Shown here in pieces: positions 20,434-30,436 of a stretch of DNA of 64,000 bases. The position numbers and the translations under genes are program-made. The notes below the pieces were generated by a model. The model searched no databases. It saw nothing but the letters and a program-made list of their open reading frames with translations, and had not been told where the DNA came from. How positions within the stretch are numbered: position 1 is the stretch's first letter; every line of letters begins with the position of its first letter. The DNA lies in NCBI GenBank assembly GCA_003584625.1, contig AP017647.1, positions 249,501-313,500 of the forward strand. Direction: 5' to 3'. This DNA is from Methanothermobacter sp. MT-2. GTDB taxonomy: Archaea > Methanobacteriota > Methanobacteria > Methanobacteriales > DSM-23052.

Positions 20434-20700
20434 ATGCCAGAGTTAAGATACAGATCCAGATCATATAAGAGAACATTTAAGAGGACTCCAGGAGGCAGAA
20501 CAGTATTACATTATAAGAAGAAGAAGCCATCAAAGCATGTGTGCGCAGGATGCGGTAAACCACTGCATGGAGTCCCGCGAGGAAGACCATACCAGATCAG
20601 AAGATTGCCAAAATCAAAGAGAAAACCTAACAGGCCCTATGGTGGTTATTACTGTTCAGAGTGTATGAGAAAAGTGTTTAAGGAAGAGGCAAGGTCATGA
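20434..20700 (+). CDS. rpl34e: ribosomal protein eL34 (L34e)
   Basis: 88 aa from ATG 20434 ([14 protein letters not shown]), with GGAGGAT upstream. Longer in-frame starts to 20323 would overlap the DUF106 gene. Four cysteines in CAGC and CSEC pairs (around residues 37-40 and 75-78) suggest a zinc site. Archaeal/eukaryal 50S protein. Confidence 0.94.
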   Translation: MPELRYRSRSYKRTFKRTPGGRTVLHYKKKKPSKHVCAGCGKPLHGVPRGRPYQIRRLPKSKRKPNRPYGGYYCSECMRKVFKEEARS

Positions 20701-21218
20701 TAATAACCATCAGCGGTCTTCCAGGCGCTGGCACAACAACAATAACAAAGATACTCTCAAGGAAACTAGGAATACCATTCATATCAGCTGGAGACGTTTT
20801 CAGGCAAATGGCAGCCGAAAAAGGAATGGAGATCCTGGAATTCAGCAAACTAGCAGAAAAAGACCATGAAATCGACAAGGAAATAGACACTAGACAAGCG
20901 GAAATAGCAAAGAAAGCCAAAAATTTGATAGTTGAAGGGCGGCTCTCAGCCTACTTTGTCGACGCCGACCTCAAAATACTCATCATAGCACCAGCCGATA
21001 TCAGAGCAGAAAGGATAAGCAGAAGAGAATCAAAACCGATCAAAAAAGTGAAATATGAGATGAAGAAAAGAGAGGAAAGCGAAGCCAAAAGATACAAGGA
21101 AATACATGGAATCGACATAAAAGACTTGCAAGTCTATGACATAATACTAAACAGCGCCCATTTCAAACCCGAAGAAATCACAAACATAATAATAAAAATT
21201 ATCGAGGTGATCAAATGA
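20697..21218 (+). CDS. cmk: cytidylate kinase
   Basis: 173 aa, short archaeal CMP kinase. The P-loop is [10 protein letters not shown] (residues 5-14), followed by GDVFRQMA and the GRLSAYF motif that in this family contacts the nucleotide monophosphate. It phosphorylates CMP/dCMP. The ATG overlaps the L34e stop by 4 bases and the stop overlaps the L14e start. Confidence 0.93.
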   Translation: MIITISGLPGAGTTTITKILSRKLGIPFISAGDVFRQMAAEKGMEILEFSKLAEKDHEIDKEIDTRQAEIAKKAKNLIVEGRLSAYFVDADLKILIIAPADIRAERISRRESKPIKKVKYEMKKREESEAKRYKEIHGIDIKDLQVYDIILNSAHFKPEEITNIIIKIIEVIK

Positions 21219-21439
21219 CAGCAATAGAAGTGGGAAGAATATGCATCAAAACCGCAGGCAGAGAAGCCGGAGAAGAATGCGTAATACTAGATATAATCGA
21301 TAAAAATTTCGTGGAAGTCGTGGGAGTCAACGTCAAAAATAGAAGGTGCAACATAAAACACCTCGAACCCACAGAAAAAAAGATAGAAATAAAATCAGAC
21401 AACATAGAAGAGATTAAAAAACAACTCGAAAAACACTAA
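21215..21439 (+). CDS. rpl14e: ribosomal protein eL14 (L14e)
   Basis: 74 aa KOW-type SH3 protein: [25 protein letters not shown] start and the conserved NRRCNIKHLEPTEKKIEI. This is the short archaeal form. Its ATG overlaps the cmk stop and it precedes cbf5, an order repeated in other archaea. Confidence 0.92.
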   Translation: MTAIEVGRICIKTAGREAGEECVILDIIDKNFVEVVGVNVKNRRCNIKHLEPTEKKIEIKSDNIEEIKKQLEKH

Positions 21440-21459
21440 CCTTTTTAAGGGTTCAGCCC

Positions 21460-22428
21460 ATGGCAAAATTCCTCATCAAAACCAAAGCCGAAACAGACCC
21501 AGCATACGGTTGCCCGCCACAAAAACGACCCATAGAAGAACACATAAACCACGGGGTTATCAACCTTGATAAACCCCCAGGCCCCACTTCACACCAAGTA
21601 GACTCATGGGTCCGCAGACTACTCAACGTTAAAAAAGTCGGACACGGAGGAACACTAGACCCCAAAGTTACTGGGATACTACCACTAGGCATAGAAAAGG
21701 CCACAAGAGTCCTTCAATTACTCCTAGAAGCAGATAAAGAATATGTTTGTATCATGAGACTGCACAAACCCGTTGAAAAACCAGAACTCGAAAGGATCTT
21801 TAAAGAATTCCAGGGAAAGATATTCCAGACACCCCCAATGAAGGCGGCTGTGAAACGCCAACTAAGAGTTAGAAAAATATACTATGTTAAAATCTTGGAA
21901 ATTGATGGAAAGGATGTGCTCTTCAGGATAGGATGCGAAGCAGGAACCTATATAAGGAAATATTGCCATGACATCGGCGAAGCCCTAGGGACCGGAGCCC
22001 ACATGCTTGAACTAAGACGCACAAAAGTGGGGCCATTCCTAGAAGATGATACCCTCATAACCCTACATGATTTAACTGACGCATACCATTTCTGGGTGGA
22101 GGATGGTGACGAATCATTCCTAAGAAGATGCATACAGCCAATGGAGTTTGCCGTAAGACACCTTCCAAGGATAGTTATCAGAGATAGTGCAGTTGACGCC
22201 ATATGCCATGGTGCAGACCTTGCTGTTAGTGGCATTATAGGATTAGATGATAACATAAAAAAAGGTGACAGGGTAGTTATCATGACACTCAAGGATGAGC
22301 TCGTAGCCGCTGGTGAAAGCATGTGCTCATCCCCCCAGATCCTAGACGCTGAAAAGGGTATCGTAGTAAGCACCCAGAAAGTTTTTATGGAACGCGGAAC
22401 ATACCCTAAATTATGGGGTAAAACTTAA
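21460..22428 (+). CDS. cbf5: pseudouridine synthase Cbf5 (TruB family)
   Basis: 322 aa. TruB catalytic domain with the active-site aspartate in GGTLDPKVTGILPLGIEKATR, then a C-terminal PUA domain (IVIRDSAVDAICHGADLAVSGI). In archaea Cbf5 works with Gar1, Nop10 and L7Ae in H/ACA guide RNPs and also makes pseudouridine 55 in tRNA. The start at 21460 is ATG after a GGTTCAGCC leader; no strong ribosome binding site is visible. Confidence 0.95.
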   Translation: MAKFLIKTKAETDPAYGCPPQKRPIEEHINHGVINLDKPPGPTSHQVDSWVRRLLNVKKVGHGGTLDPKVTGILPLGIEKATRVLQLLLEADKEYVCIMRLHKPVEKPELERIFKEFQGKIFQTPPMKAAVKRQLRVRKIYYVKILEIDGKDVLFRIGCEAGTYIRKYCHDIGEALGTGAHMLELRRTKVGPFLEDDTLITLHDLTDAYHFWVEDGDESFLRRCIQPMEFAVRHLPRIVIRDSAVDAICHGADLAVSGIIGLDDNIKKGDRVVIMTLKDELVAAGESMCSSPQILDAEKGIVVSTQKVFMERGTYPKLWGKT

Positions 22429-22491
22429 ATAGAATCTAAAGCCTATGATAATAATATAGGATTACCCCTTGATTAATCTCATTATACAGAT

Positions 22492-22577
22492 GCCGGGATA
22501 GCCTAGCCAGGTAAGGCGCAAGATTGGAGATCTTGTGGAGCTCTTGCTCCTCCTGGGTTCAAATCCCAGTCCCGGCG
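22492..22577 (+). tRNA. tRNA-Ser(GGA)
   Basis: The acceptor arms GCCGGGA and TCCCGGC pair perfectly, with discriminator G. The anticodon stem CAAGA/TCTTG encloses the loop TTGGAGA with anticodon GGA at 22526-22528. A long variable arm (TGGAGCTCTTGCTCC region) marks a type II tRNA, and the T arm is CTGGG/CCCAG around TTCAAAT. The 3' CCA is not encoded. No intron. An A/T-rich element near 22451-22462 may be its TATA box. Confidence 0.96.
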
Positions 22578-22716
22578 TCGGATTAATGCAAAGATTCTAA
22601 AGTTTTATCCCCCACACAACATGGGATATCACGTTAATAAGAGTTCGCAGATCCCCCCACAAAAAAATATTATAAATCTTGCGGATTCATTCTTTATACT
22701 TATGGAGGTTAACCCG

Positions 22717-23169
22717 ATGGAAGAGGAATTCAAACACATAGTACGTATAGCTAGAAAAGACTTAAATGGTAACAAGACAATAGAACATGCCATAACAGAC
22801 ATCAAAGGTGTTGGCAAGGCCTTCGCCAAGGCCATAGTAAGTGTCCTTGGTTTAGATGGCCAGGAAAAGATAGGATACCTATCAGAGGATGATATAACAA
22901 GATTAGAAGAAGCTTTGAAAAACCCTGGAAAGTATGATATCCCCCATTGGATGATGAACCGTCGCCAAGATTATGGAACAGGCCAAGACAAGCACATAAT
23001 CGAAGCAGACCTTGAAATGAGCCTCAGAGAAGACCTAAACCGTCTGAAGAAGATAAGAAGCTACAGGGGGATAAGACACGAACTAGGCCTCCCAGTAAGG
23101 GGCCAGAGAACAAAATCAACCTTCAGAAAAGGACAATCTGTAGGTGTTCGAAGAAGGAAAAGAAAATAA
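22717..23169 (+). CDS. rps13: ribosomal protein uS13 (S13)
   Basis: 150 aa from ATG 22717 ([18 protein letters not shown]), after GGAGGTTAACCCG. A TATA-like TATTATAAAT near 22668-22677 lies within any longer frame, so the upstream in-frame ATG at 22621 is rejected. Helix-two-turn-helix [15 protein letters not shown] and the ending [22 protein letters not shown] are S13 signatures. First gene of the alpha-operon section. Confidence 0.95.
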   Translation: MEEEFKHIVRIARKDLNGNKTIEHAITDIKGVGKAFAKAIVSVLGLDGQEKIGYLSEDDITRLEEALKNPGKYDIPHWMMNRRQDYGTGQDKHIIEADLEMSLREDLNRLKKIRSYRGIRHELGLPVRGQRTKSTFRKGQSVGVRRRKRK

Positions 23170-23187
23170 AATAAGGGGAGATTTAAC

Positions 23188-23706
23188 ATGGGACACCCAA
23201 GAAAACCCCGTAAAAAGTATGACACTCCACCCCATCCATGGAATGCTGAAAGGATAAAAGAAGAAAACAGACTACTCTCAAAATACGGGTTAAAGAACAA
23301 AAAAGAGATATGGAAAGCCGAGACAATGATCAGAAGATACAGGAGAGATGCAAGACACCTCCTAGGCCTCCCAGCAGAACAGACAATAAAAGAAAGGGAA
23401 CAACTATTAGGACACCTTAAAAGGATGGGTATATTAGCAGATGATGCTAAACTAGAAGATGTCCTAAACTTAACAATTGAAGACGTTTTAAAACGCAGAC
23501 TACAAACCATGGTATATGAAAAGGGACTTGCAAGAACCATAAGACAGGCAAGACAGATGATAATACATGGACACATAACCTTAGATGGTAGTAAAGTTAA
23601 CGCCCCAGGATACTTTGTGAAAAAGGGTGAAGAAGATAAAATAGGATTTTATCCATCATCACCTATGATAGAACAGGTAGAATCCAAGGCTAAAGACACA
23701 GAATAA
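23188..23706 (+). CDS. rps4: ribosomal protein uS4 (S4)
   Basis: 172 aa. The N-terminal [19 protein letters not shown] is the archaeal form lacking the bacterial zinc knuckle. The S4 RNA-binding domain is [28 protein letters not shown]. 30S assembly initiator. GGGGAGAT precedes the ATG. Confidence 0.96.
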   Translation: MGHPRKPRKKYDTPPHPWNAERIKEENRLLSKYGLKNKKEIWKAETMIRRYRRDARHLLGLPAEQTIKEREQLLGHLKRMGILADDAKLEDVLNLTIEDVLKRRLQTMVYEKGLARTIRQARQMIIHGHITLDGSKVNAPGYFVKKGEEDKIGFYPSSPMIEQVESKAKDTE

Positions 23707-23725
23707 TATTATGGGGGAATAAAAG

Positions 23726-24127
23726 ATGGCTAAGGCTAAAGGAAAGGAAAGATGGGGTATCGCCCACATCTACTCCTCATTCAATAATACAATAATCACA
23801 GTAACAGATATCACAGGAGCCGAAACAGTAACACAATGGTCTGGTGGAAGAGTTGTGAGAGCAGACAGGCAAGAGGCCTCACCATTCGCTGCCATGGAAG
23901 CAGCCACAAGGGCAGCGGAGGATGCTAAAGAGAAGGGCATCACAGGATTACATATAAAAGTCAGGGCACCTGGAGGAAACGGTCCAAGGACACCAGGACC
24001 CGGTGCACAGGCAGCTATAAGGGCTTTAGCCCGTGCAGGTTTGAAGATAGGTAAGATAGAGGATGTAACACCAATACCACATGATGGCACAGGGAGGCCT
24101 GGAGGCAGGAGAGGGAGAAGGGTCTAA
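23726..24127 (+). CDS. rps11: ribosomal protein uS11 (S11)
   Basis: 133 aa. Conserved [23 protein letters not shown] and the C-terminal [27 protein letters not shown] and [16 protein letters not shown]. It lies in the 30S platform near the E site. The rpo3 start follows immediately after the stop. Confidence 0.97.
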   Translation: MAKAKGKERWGIAHIYSSFNNTIITVTDITGAETVTQWSGGRVVRADRQEASPFAAMEAATRAAEDAKEKGITGLHIKVRAPGGNGPRTPGPGAQAAIRALARAGLKIGKIEDVTPIPHDGTGRPGGRRGRRV

Positions 24128-24128
24128 A

Positions 24129-24926
24129 ATGGACATAGAAATCAAAGAAAGATCTGACAATGAGATGATCCTCATTATAAAGGATTCTGACACATCATTT
24201 GTTAATGCTATAAGAAGAACCAGCATGACAGAAGTTCCTAAACTAGCAATAGAATATGTTAACATCATAAAAAACGATTCTTCCATGTTCGATGAGGTTG
24301 TGGCGCATAGACTCGGTCTAATCCCATTAAAATCGGATGAAGAGGCGATAAATGGTATTATAATGCCAAGCGAATGTGAATGTGAAGACTATTGTCCAAA
24401 ATGCGGCATATCCCTAACATTAAAAAAGAAGGGGCCTGGGATCGTCCATTCAAATGATTTAAAATCTGAAGACGAGAAAGTAGTACCAGCATATGACACC
24501 ATACCAATCTTAAGGCTTAGAGATGATGAAGAGATAGAATTGGAGGCTATAGCACAGCTTGGTGTTGGAATGGAGCATGCCAAATGGAAACCCACCACCG
24601 CATGCGCCTACAAATACTATCCCAGGATAACAATAGGAGAAGAATGCGACCAATGCCATGAATGCATAAAAGCATGCCCACGCGGAATCCTAGAAGAGGA
24701 TGAATCCGGAAAACCCAAAATAGTTAATATTGAAGATTGTACAATGTGTAAAAGTTGTATGCGGGCATGCGAAAAAGGAGCTATAAATGTGGGATACGAA
24801 GATGGATCATTCATTTTCAAAGTGGAAACAGACGGTTCAATATCGGCAGAAGAACTTTTAGAAAGGGCATGTAACATTCTAATAGAAAAAGCAGACAACA
24901 TAATAATCTTCTTAGAGGAGGAATAA
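24129..24926 (+). CDS. rpo3: RNA polymerase subunit Rpo3 (D) with two [4Fe-4S] motifs
   Basis: 265 aa from ATG 24129; upstream in-frame codons to 24081 lie inside rps11. The alpha-like dimerisation part begins NEMILIIKDSDTSFVNAIRRTSMTEVP. An inserted ferredoxin-like domain has two complete CxxCxxCxxxC motifs (CDQCHECIKAC and CTMCKSCMRAC), so it should hold two [4Fe-4S] clusters, as known for methanogen subunit D. A further CECEDYCPKC cluster lies near residue 80. The clusters are thought to stabilise the assembly platform formed with Rpo11, Rpo10 and Rpo12. Confidence 0.95.
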   Translation: MDIEIKERSDNEMILIIKDSDTSFVNAIRRTSMTEVPKLAIEYVNIIKNDSSMFDEVVAHRLGLIPLKSDEEAINGIIMPSECECEDYCPKCGISLTLKKKGPGIVHSNDLKSEDEKVVPAYDTIPILRLRDDEEIELEAIAQLGVGMEHAKWKPTTACAYKYYPRITIGEECDQCHECIKACPRGILEEDESGKPKIVNIEDCTMCKSCMRACEKGAINVGYEDGSFIFKVETDGSISAEELLERACNILIEKADNIIIFLEEE

Positions 24927-24929
24927 ATC

Positions 24930-25295
24930 ATGACAAGGAAACTCACAAAAACAAACCCCAACCTCATAAAACTCATACGCGCCCTTAAAAAGAAATCATC
25001 ACAAGAAAAAGTAGCAATATGGAAGAATATCGCGAAGAGACTGGAAAAACCCACAAGACAAATGGCTGAAGTCAACATATCAAGGATAAACAGACACACA
25101 AACGAGAACGAAACAATAATAGTACCCGGGAAAGTACTAGGAACAGGCAAACTAGACCACAAAGTTAAAGTAGCGGCATGGAAATTCTCAAAAGCGGCGA
25201 AAGACAAAATAAAAGAAGCGAAAGGCGAACACCTCACCATAGAAGAATTATTAGAAGAAAACCCGAAGGGTTCTAACATAAAAATAATAGGCTAA
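24930..25295 (+). CDS. rpl18e: ribosomal protein eL18 (L18e)
   Basis: 121 aa member of the L18e/L15 fold: [28 protein letters not shown] and [20 protein letters not shown] are diagnostic. GGAGGAAT precedes the ATG. Normal archaeal position between rpo3 and L13. Confidence 0.95.
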   Translation: MTRKLTKTNPNLIKLIRALKKKSSQEKVAIWKNIAKRLEKPTRQMAEVNISRINRHTNENETIIVPGKVLGTGKLDHKVKVAAWKFSKAAKDKIKEAKGEHLTIEELLEENPKGSNIKIIG

Positions 25296-25306
25296 GGTGT
25301 CTTCTC

Positions 25307-25729
25307 ATGATCATCAACGCTAAAGGACACGTCCTAGGAAGACTTGCAAGTATTGTGAGCAAAAAATTACTAGAAGGCGAAAAGATAATAGTACTCAACA
25401 CAGACAAGATAATAATCACAGGATCCAAAGAATGGGCCCACCAAAAATATAAACAGAGAATAGACAGATCAAGCATATCAAACCCCAGAAGAATGGGTCC
25501 AAAATATCCAAGAAGACCAGATGACATATTCAGAAGAACAGTCAGAGGAATGCTACCCTACAAGAAAGCAAAGGGTCGTGAAGCATTCAAAAGACTAAAA
25601 GCCTATGTAGGTATTCCAAGAGAGTACAGGGACGCTGAATTAGCCCAAATACCAGAAGCTAAAAGATCACCAATACAAAAAGGCGTTAAACTAGGCGAAA
25701 TATCAAGATTACTAGGCGCCAAATTCTAA
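25307..25729 (+). CDS. rpl13: ribosomal protein uL13 (L13)
   Basis: 140 aa. Conserved [20 protein letters not shown] at the start and [27 protein letters not shown] in the middle. 50S protein needed early in assembly. A weak AAGGTG ribosome binding site lies 12 bases before the ATG. Confidence 0.96.
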   Translation: MIINAKGHVLGRLASIVSKKLLEGEKIIVLNTDKIIITGSKEWAHQKYKQRIDRSSISNPRRMGPKYPRRPDDIFRRTVRGMLPYKKAKGREAFKRLKAYVGIPREYRDAELAQIPEAKRSPIQKGVKLGEISRLLGAKF

Positions 25730-25755
25730 AAAAAGGATCATGGAGCGGCGAAAAG

Positions 25756-26160
25756 ATGAAAAAAATAGTTCATACAAGTGGAAAAAGGAAAACCGCAATT
25801 GCAAGGGCAACATTCTATGAAGGCAAGGGTAGGGTGAGGATCAACAAAACACCAGTAGAATTATACCAACCTGAACTCGCCCGCCTCAAAATATTCGAAC
25901 CCCTAAAATTAGCAGGCGAAGAAGTGACAAAAAACATAGACATAAACGTGAACGTCAAAGGTGGCGGGATCATGGGACAAGCAGAAGCCGCCAGAATGGC
26001 CATAGCCAGAGGCCTCATACAATGGACCAACGACATGGAACTTAAAGAAAAATTTTCACAATATGATCGTACCATGCTAGTGGGAGACTCAAGACGCTCA
26101 GAACCCAAAAAATATGGTGGCAGAGGAGCTAGAGCACGAAGACAGAAAAGCTACCGATAA
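25756..26160 (+). CDS. rps9: ribosomal protein uS9 (S9)
   Basis: 134 aa. The [23 protein letters not shown] start and [23 protein letters not shown] are conserved. The C-terminal RRQKSYR tail reaches the P-site tRNA anticodon in the 30S head. ATCATGGAGCGG upstream supplies the ribosome binding site. Confidence 0.96.
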   Translation: MKKIVHTSGKRKTAIARATFYEGKGRVRINKTPVELYQPELARLKIFEPLKLAGEEVTKNIDINVNVKGGGIMGQAEAARMAIARGLIQWTNDMELKEKFSQYDRTMLVGDSRRSEPKKYGGRGARARRQKSYR

Positions 26161-26183
26161 AACATTATCAAAAGGAGAATAAA

Positions 26184-26351
26184 ATGATCCCAATAAGATG
26201 TTTCAGCTGTGGAAAACCCATATCAGCATATTTCGAAGAATACCAAAAGAGAGTAACTGAGGGTGAAAACCCAAAGAAAGTGCTCGATGACCTTGGAATT
26301 AAAAGATACTGCTGCAGACGAATGTTAATTTCACATGTTGACACATGGTAA
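26184..26351 (+). CDS. rpo10: RNA polymerase subunit Rpo10 (N)
   Basis: 55 aa, too short for most ORF cut-offs but unmistakable: [14 protein letters not shown] start with CxxC and the CCRRML motif near residue 43, the four-cysteine zinc site of Rpo10/Rpb10. It belongs to the polymerase assembly platform with Rpo3. AAAGGAGAATAAA gives a good ribosome binding site. tRNA-Pro starts 6 bases after the stop. Confidence 0.96.
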   Translation: MIPIRCFSCGKPISAYFEEYQKRVTEGENPKKVLDDLGIKRYCCRRMLISHVDTW

Positions 26352-26356
26352 AAAAT

Positions 26357-26457
<101 letters not shown>

Positions 26458-26495
26458 TCACCAAAAAAACCCCTTATAAAAATAGGAGGGAAAAA

Positions 26496-26663
26496 ATGAC
26501 TAGGATGACCCGATTCGAAAAGGCTAGACTAATAGGGGCGAGAGCTCTTCAACTTGCAATGGGAGCCAAACCATTAGTCAAGATCCCAGAGACTAAAGAC
26601 CCCATTGACATAGCCACACTCGAACTTAAAAAAAGTGTTATACCATTAACTGTTAGAAAATAA
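26496..26663 (+). CDS. rpo6: RNA polymerase subunit Rpo6 (K/omega)
   Basis: 55 aa from ATG 26496 ([26 protein letters not shown]), preceded by GGAGGGAAAAA. The longer frame to 26397 runs through the tRNA and is not coding. Homologue of bacterial omega and eukaryal Rpb6; it clamps the largest subunit. Expected position after rpo10. Confidence 0.95.
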   Translation: MTRMTRFEKARLIGARALQLAMGAKPLVKIPETKDPIDIATLELKKSVIPLTVRK

Positions 26664-26702
26664 ACTCTAAATCAACCACTATTTCTCCCAATTTTAGAGT
26701 TT
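26662..26702. promoter_or_regulatory. perfect 10-bp inverted repeat between rpo6 and eno
   Basis: AAACTCTAAA at 26662-26671 is exactly complementary to TTTAGAGTTT at 26693-26702, with a 21-base loop. It begins in the rpo6 stop codon and ends 8 bases before the enolase ribosome binding site. No long T run follows, so it may be an mRNA stabilising or processing hairpin, or an attenuator-like element, more than a terminator. Confidence 0.6.
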
Positions 26703-26720
26703 ATAATAAGAGGTGTTTAT

Positions 26721-27974
26721 GTGGAGACTGTTATTGAAGATGTTAGAGTAAGAAAAATATTAGACAGTAGGGGAAACCCTACAATAGAAGTAGACGTTAT
26801 AACCTGGAATGGTTTTGGACGTGCAGCAGCACCAAGCGGAGCCAGCACAGGAACCAGGGAAGTTGTAGCATTCCCAGAAGGAGGAGTTGACAAGGTAATA
26901 AGCGAACTAGAAGACATCATATCATCCGAATTGATTGGAATGGACGCAGAATACCTAGAAGACATCGACCTCATACTAAAAGAAATAGATGGAACAGAAA
27001 ACCTCTCAAACCTCGGAGGGAACACCATAGTAGCGGTTTCAATGGCAGCAGCCAAAGCAGCCGCATCATCATACAACCTCCCATTATACAAATTCCTTGG
27101 AGGCAACTTCGCGACAAGCATACCCTACCCCTTAGGAAACATGATAAACGGAGGAGCCCACGCAGGAAAACACGCCCCAGACATCCAAGAATTCCTAGTA
27201 ATACCCAAAGGCGCCAAGAACATACAAGAAGCAGTATTCGCAAACTCAAAAGTCCACGCAAGAATAAAAGAACTAATACAAGACAAAGACCCAGAATTCA
27301 CAGGAGGAAAAGGCGACGAAGGCGGATGGGCCCCCAAAATATCAAACTATGAAGCCCTAGAAATACAATCAAGAGCCTGTGAAGAAATAGGAGACGAAAC
27401 AGGCATAGAAATAAGACCATCATTAGACTTCGCGGCTACAGAACTCTGGAACCCCAAAGAAGAAAAATACATCTACAAACAAGAAAACATAAAACGCGAC
27501 ACAGGAGAACAAATAGAATTCGTCAAAGAACTAATAGAAACCTACAAAATGTTCTTCATAGAAGACCCACTACACGAATCAGAATTCCAAGGATTCGCCC
27601 AACTAACAAAAGAAGCAGGCGACAAATGCATAATCTGCGGCGACGACATCTTCGTAACAAACAACAAAATACTCAAAAAAGGAATAGAAATGGGCGCCGC
27701 AAACGCAATAATCATAAAACCCAACCAGATAGGAACACTAACAGACACCTACAAGACAGTAAAACTAGCAAAAGAAAACAATTACACCCCAGTAGTGTCT
27801 CACAGATCAGGAGAAACAACAGACGAAACCATAGCCCACCTAGCAATAGCATTCTCAGCACCCATCATAAAAACCGGAGCCATAGGCGGTGAAAGAATAG
27901 CCAAACTAAACGAACTCATCAGAATACAAGAAGAAATACCCTACGCCAACATGGCAAACCTACCAGACTACTAA
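26721..27974 (+). CDS. eno: enolase
   Basis: 417 aa. Start is GTG after AGGTG (5-base spacing). The fold is clear from [23 protein letters not shown], the metal-binding EDPLHESEF and the HRSGETTD motif. It interconverts 2-phosphoglycerate and phosphoenolpyruvate in gluconeogenesis. Coding strand strongly A/C-biased like the ribosomal genes, indicating high expression. Enolase between rpo6 and S2 is a conserved archaeal arrangement. Confidence 0.97.
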   Translation: METVIEDVRVRKILDSRGNPTIEVDVITWNGFGRAAAPSGASTGTREVVAFPEGGVDKVISELEDIISSELIGMDAEYLEDIDLILKEIDGTENLSNLGGNTIVAVSMAAAKAAASSYNLPLYKFLGGNFATSIPYPLGNMINGGAHAGKHAPDIQEFLVIPKGAKNIQEAVFANSKVHARIKELIQDKDPEFTGGKGDEGGWAPKISNYEALEIQSRACEEIGDETGIEIRPSLDFAATELWNPKEEKYIYKQENIKRDTGEQIEFVKELIETYKMFFIEDPLHESEFQGFAQLTKEAGDKCIICGDDIFVTNNKILKKGIEMGAANAIIIKPNQIGTLTDTYKTVKLAKENNYTPVVSHRSGETTDETIAHLAIAFSAPIIKTGAIGGERIAKLNELIRIQEEIPYANMANLPDY

Positions 27975-28008
27975 AAAAAAAGAGGAGAAGGCTTAGAGGT
28001 GATTATAC

Positions 28009-28605
28009 TTGGCAGAACTCTTAATCCCATTGGACAAATACCTAGCAGCAGGCCTACATATCGGCACACGACAAAAAACAGCCGACATGGAAAAATACAT
28101 CTACCGTGTAAGATCAGACGGCCTCTACGTACTAGATATTAGAAAAACAAATGACAGGATCATAGCAGCCTCAAAATTCCTGGCAAAATATGAACCAGAT
28201 GACATACTCGCAGTATCAACCAGACAATACGGGCAAAGACCCGTTAAAAAATTCGGAGAACTAACCGGGGCGAAAACAATCCCAGGCAGATTCATCCCAG
28301 GAACACTAACAAACCCAAACTTCCCAAAATTCATAGAACCAAAGGTGCTGCTCGCAACAGACCCCAGAGCAGACTCCCAAGCCATCATAGAAGCAAAACA
28401 AGTCAACATACCAGTAGTCGCCCTATGCGATACTGAAAACCTCCTAGGAAACGTGGACATAGCAATACCAGTGAACAACAAAGGCAGGAAAGCCCTAGCA
28501 CTAGTCTACTGGTTACTCACAAGACAATTCCTAAGAGAAAAAGGCATGCTTAAAGAAGACGAAGAATTTGAGGTGCCCCCAACAGAATTTGAAGTAAGAA
28601 TATGA
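28009..28605 (+). CDS. rps2: ribosomal protein uS2 (S2)
   Basis: 198 aa archaeal S2 with TTG start ([24 protein letters not shown]) and GAGGTGATT upstream. The conserved [31 protein letters not shown] and the [23 protein letters not shown] segment identify it. Binds at the 30S head-body junction. Confidence 0.95.
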   Translation: MAELLIPLDKYLAAGLHIGTRQKTADMEKYIYRVRSDGLYVLDIRKTNDRIIAASKFLAKYEPDDILAVSTRQYGQRPVKKFGELTGAKTIPGRFIPGTLTNPNFPKFIEPKVLLATDPRADSQAIIEAKQVNIPVVALCDTENLLGNVDIAIPVNNKGRKALALVYWLLTRQFLREKGMLKEDEEFEVPPTEFEVRI

Positions 28606-28614
28606 TGTGATCAT

Positions 28615-29448
28615 ATGAAAAGAAACCCTGCAGTAGCAGGAACATTCTATGAAGCCGACCCAGAAGCCCTTAAAAAAAGAATAGAATGGTGCTTCCACCA
28701 CGAAATAGGCCCCGGCAAAATACCAAGAATAGGAGATAAAAGAGAACTAAAGGCTGTTATAGCACCACACGCAGGATACATCTACTCAGGGCCAGTAGCA
28801 GCCCACACATACCATGAAGTTGCAGCCGACGGCTTCCCTGAAACATTCATCCTCTTATGCCCAAACCACACAGGTATTGGTTCTGGAGTATCCATGATGA
28901 CAAAGGGGGAATGGGTAACCCCAATTGGCTCTGTTAAAATCGATGAAGACCTTGCAGAGGAACTCTTAGAAGTCTCGGAGATAATAGACATTGATGAGTC
29001 AGCCCACCTAGGAGAACATAGTTGCGAAGTCCACATACCATTCCTACAATATTTCAGCCAAGATTTTAAGATAGTGCCGGTTTGTATGTGGATGCAAGAC
29101 CTTGACACAGCAAAGGAAATAGGAAATAGTATAGCAGATGCAAGCCAGGGAAAGGATATTCTAATCATAGCAAGCACAGACTTCACACACTATGAACCAG
29201 CTGATGTCGCATATAAAAACGACCAGAAGGTGCTTGAAGCTATAGTATCATTAGATGAGAATAGAATGTATGAACGGATTTACCAGTTCAATGTTAGCAT
29301 GTGCGGTTATGGTCCAGTAGCTGCTTCAATAGTCGCGGCCAGAAAAAAGGGAGCCTCTAAGGGCAAACTCCTTAAATATGCCACTAGCGGTGACATAACC
29401 GGGGACTATTCATCAGTTGTTGGATACGCCTCAGCCATCTTCAAATAA
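28615..29448 (+). CDS. MEMO1-family protein (AmmeMemoRadiSam system protein B)
   Basis: 277 aa. MEMO fold related to class III extradiol dioxygenases: N-terminal RNPAVAGTFYEADPEAL, VIAPHAGYIYSGPVAAHTY with a histidine ligand, LGEHSCEVHIPFLQY and the DFTHYEP motif. In many prokaryotes it is co-encoded with AMMECR1 and a radical SAM protein; those partners are not next to it here. Its reaction is unknown. The GTGAT ribosome binding site spans the rps2 stop. Confidence 0.9.
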   Translation: MKRNPAVAGTFYEADPEALKKRIEWCFHHEIGPGKIPRIGDKRELKAVIAPHAGYIYSGPVAAHTYHEVAADGFPETFILLCPNHTGIGSGVSMMTKGEWVTPIGSVKIDEDLAEELLEVSEIIDIDESAHLGEHSCEVHIPFLQYFSQDFKIVPVCMWMQDLDTAKEIGNSIADASQGKDILIIASTDFTHYEPADVAYKNDQKVLEAIVSLDENRMYERIYQFNVSMCGYGPVAASIVAARKKGASKGKLLKYATSGDITGDYSSVVGYASAIFK

Positions 29449-29478
29449 CACTTTAAGCTTTTTTATGGTGATTCCAAG

Positions 29479-30426
29479 ATGCATTCAAGGGCTTCAGCAC
29501 CAGGTAAAGCCATACTATTCGGGGAACATGCAGTAGTTTATGGTAAACCCGCAATAGCAGTCGCAATAGACCAAAGGGCTAATGTAACCATTAAAGAATC
29601 CAGGAGAGATTATACAAGGATAAGATCTGAAGATCTTGGTATAGAGGCCATAATCAACCCAGAAACCGGACTAGAACTAAAAGGGGGCTCAGAGGGCATC
29701 CTAGCTTATATCCTTAAGGCTTTGGAATTTTATCATGATTCATCCCCCATAAACATAGAATTTGGGATGGAACTGCCCATAGGCGCGGGTTTAGGCTCAT
29801 CAGCTGCCGTTACAGTCGCCACAATAGCAGCGCTAGACAAACACCACCAAAGAAAAATCATATTACCTTCAATAGCGAAAAGAGCCCATAAAATCGAATT
29901 AGAAGTCCAAGGTGCTGCAAGTCCACTTGACACAGCAACCTCAACCCACGGAGGCCTAATATACCTAGATGAGGAGAGAAAAATAGACCATATCAAAGGC
30001 GAACTTGAAGATTCCCTTATCATAGGATACACAGAATCAGAGGACACTGCAAAGATGGTTAGAAAAGTGAAGGAGCGCATGGAACACCACCCCAAGATCA
30101 TGAACCTTATCATGGATACCATAGCACAGATCGCAAAAAAGGCGAAAAAAGCCCTGGAAACCAATGATAAATGCCTCGGGGAACTAATGAACATAAACCA
30201 GGGCCTATTAGATGCTATAGGTGTTAACACCCGCAGCCTATCAGAGATGATATATATTAGCAGAGAAGCGGGCGCAATAGGCTCCAAAATAACAGGAGCA
30301 GGTGGTGGTGGGAGCATAATAGCCTACTCCCCAACTAATAAAAATCAAATCCTAGAAGCTCTAAGAAAACAGGGATACAATGCCATGAAAGCAGACTTCT
30401 CAATCAAAGGGGTTCTCACAAATTAA
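29479..30426 (+). CDS. mvk: mevalonate kinase
   Basis: 315 aa GHMP kinase. N-terminal SAPGKAILFGEHAVVYGKPAIA and the ATP loop PIGAGLGSSAAVTVA (about residues 99-113), with the C-terminal KITGAGGGGSIIA motif. It phosphorylates mevalonate to 5-phosphomevalonate for archaeal lipid synthesis. First gene of a tight isoprenoid operon. GGTGATTCCAAG precedes the ATG. Confidence 0.95.
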   Translation: MHSRASAPGKAILFGEHAVVYGKPAIAVAIDQRANVTIKESRRDYTRIRSEDLGIEAIINPETGLELKGGSEGILAYILKALEFYHDSSPINIEFGMELPIGAGLGSSAAVTVATIAALDKHHQRKIILPSIAKRAHKIELEVQGAASPLDTATSTHGGLIYLDEERKIDHIKGELEDSLIIGYTESEDTAKMVRKVKERMEHHPKIMNLIMDTIAQIAKKAKKALETNDKCLGELMNINQGLLDAIGVNTRSLSEMIYISREAGAIGSKITGAGGGGSIIAYSPTNKNQILEALRKQGYNAMKADFSIKGVLTN

Positions 30427-30436
30427 GGTGTGCAAA

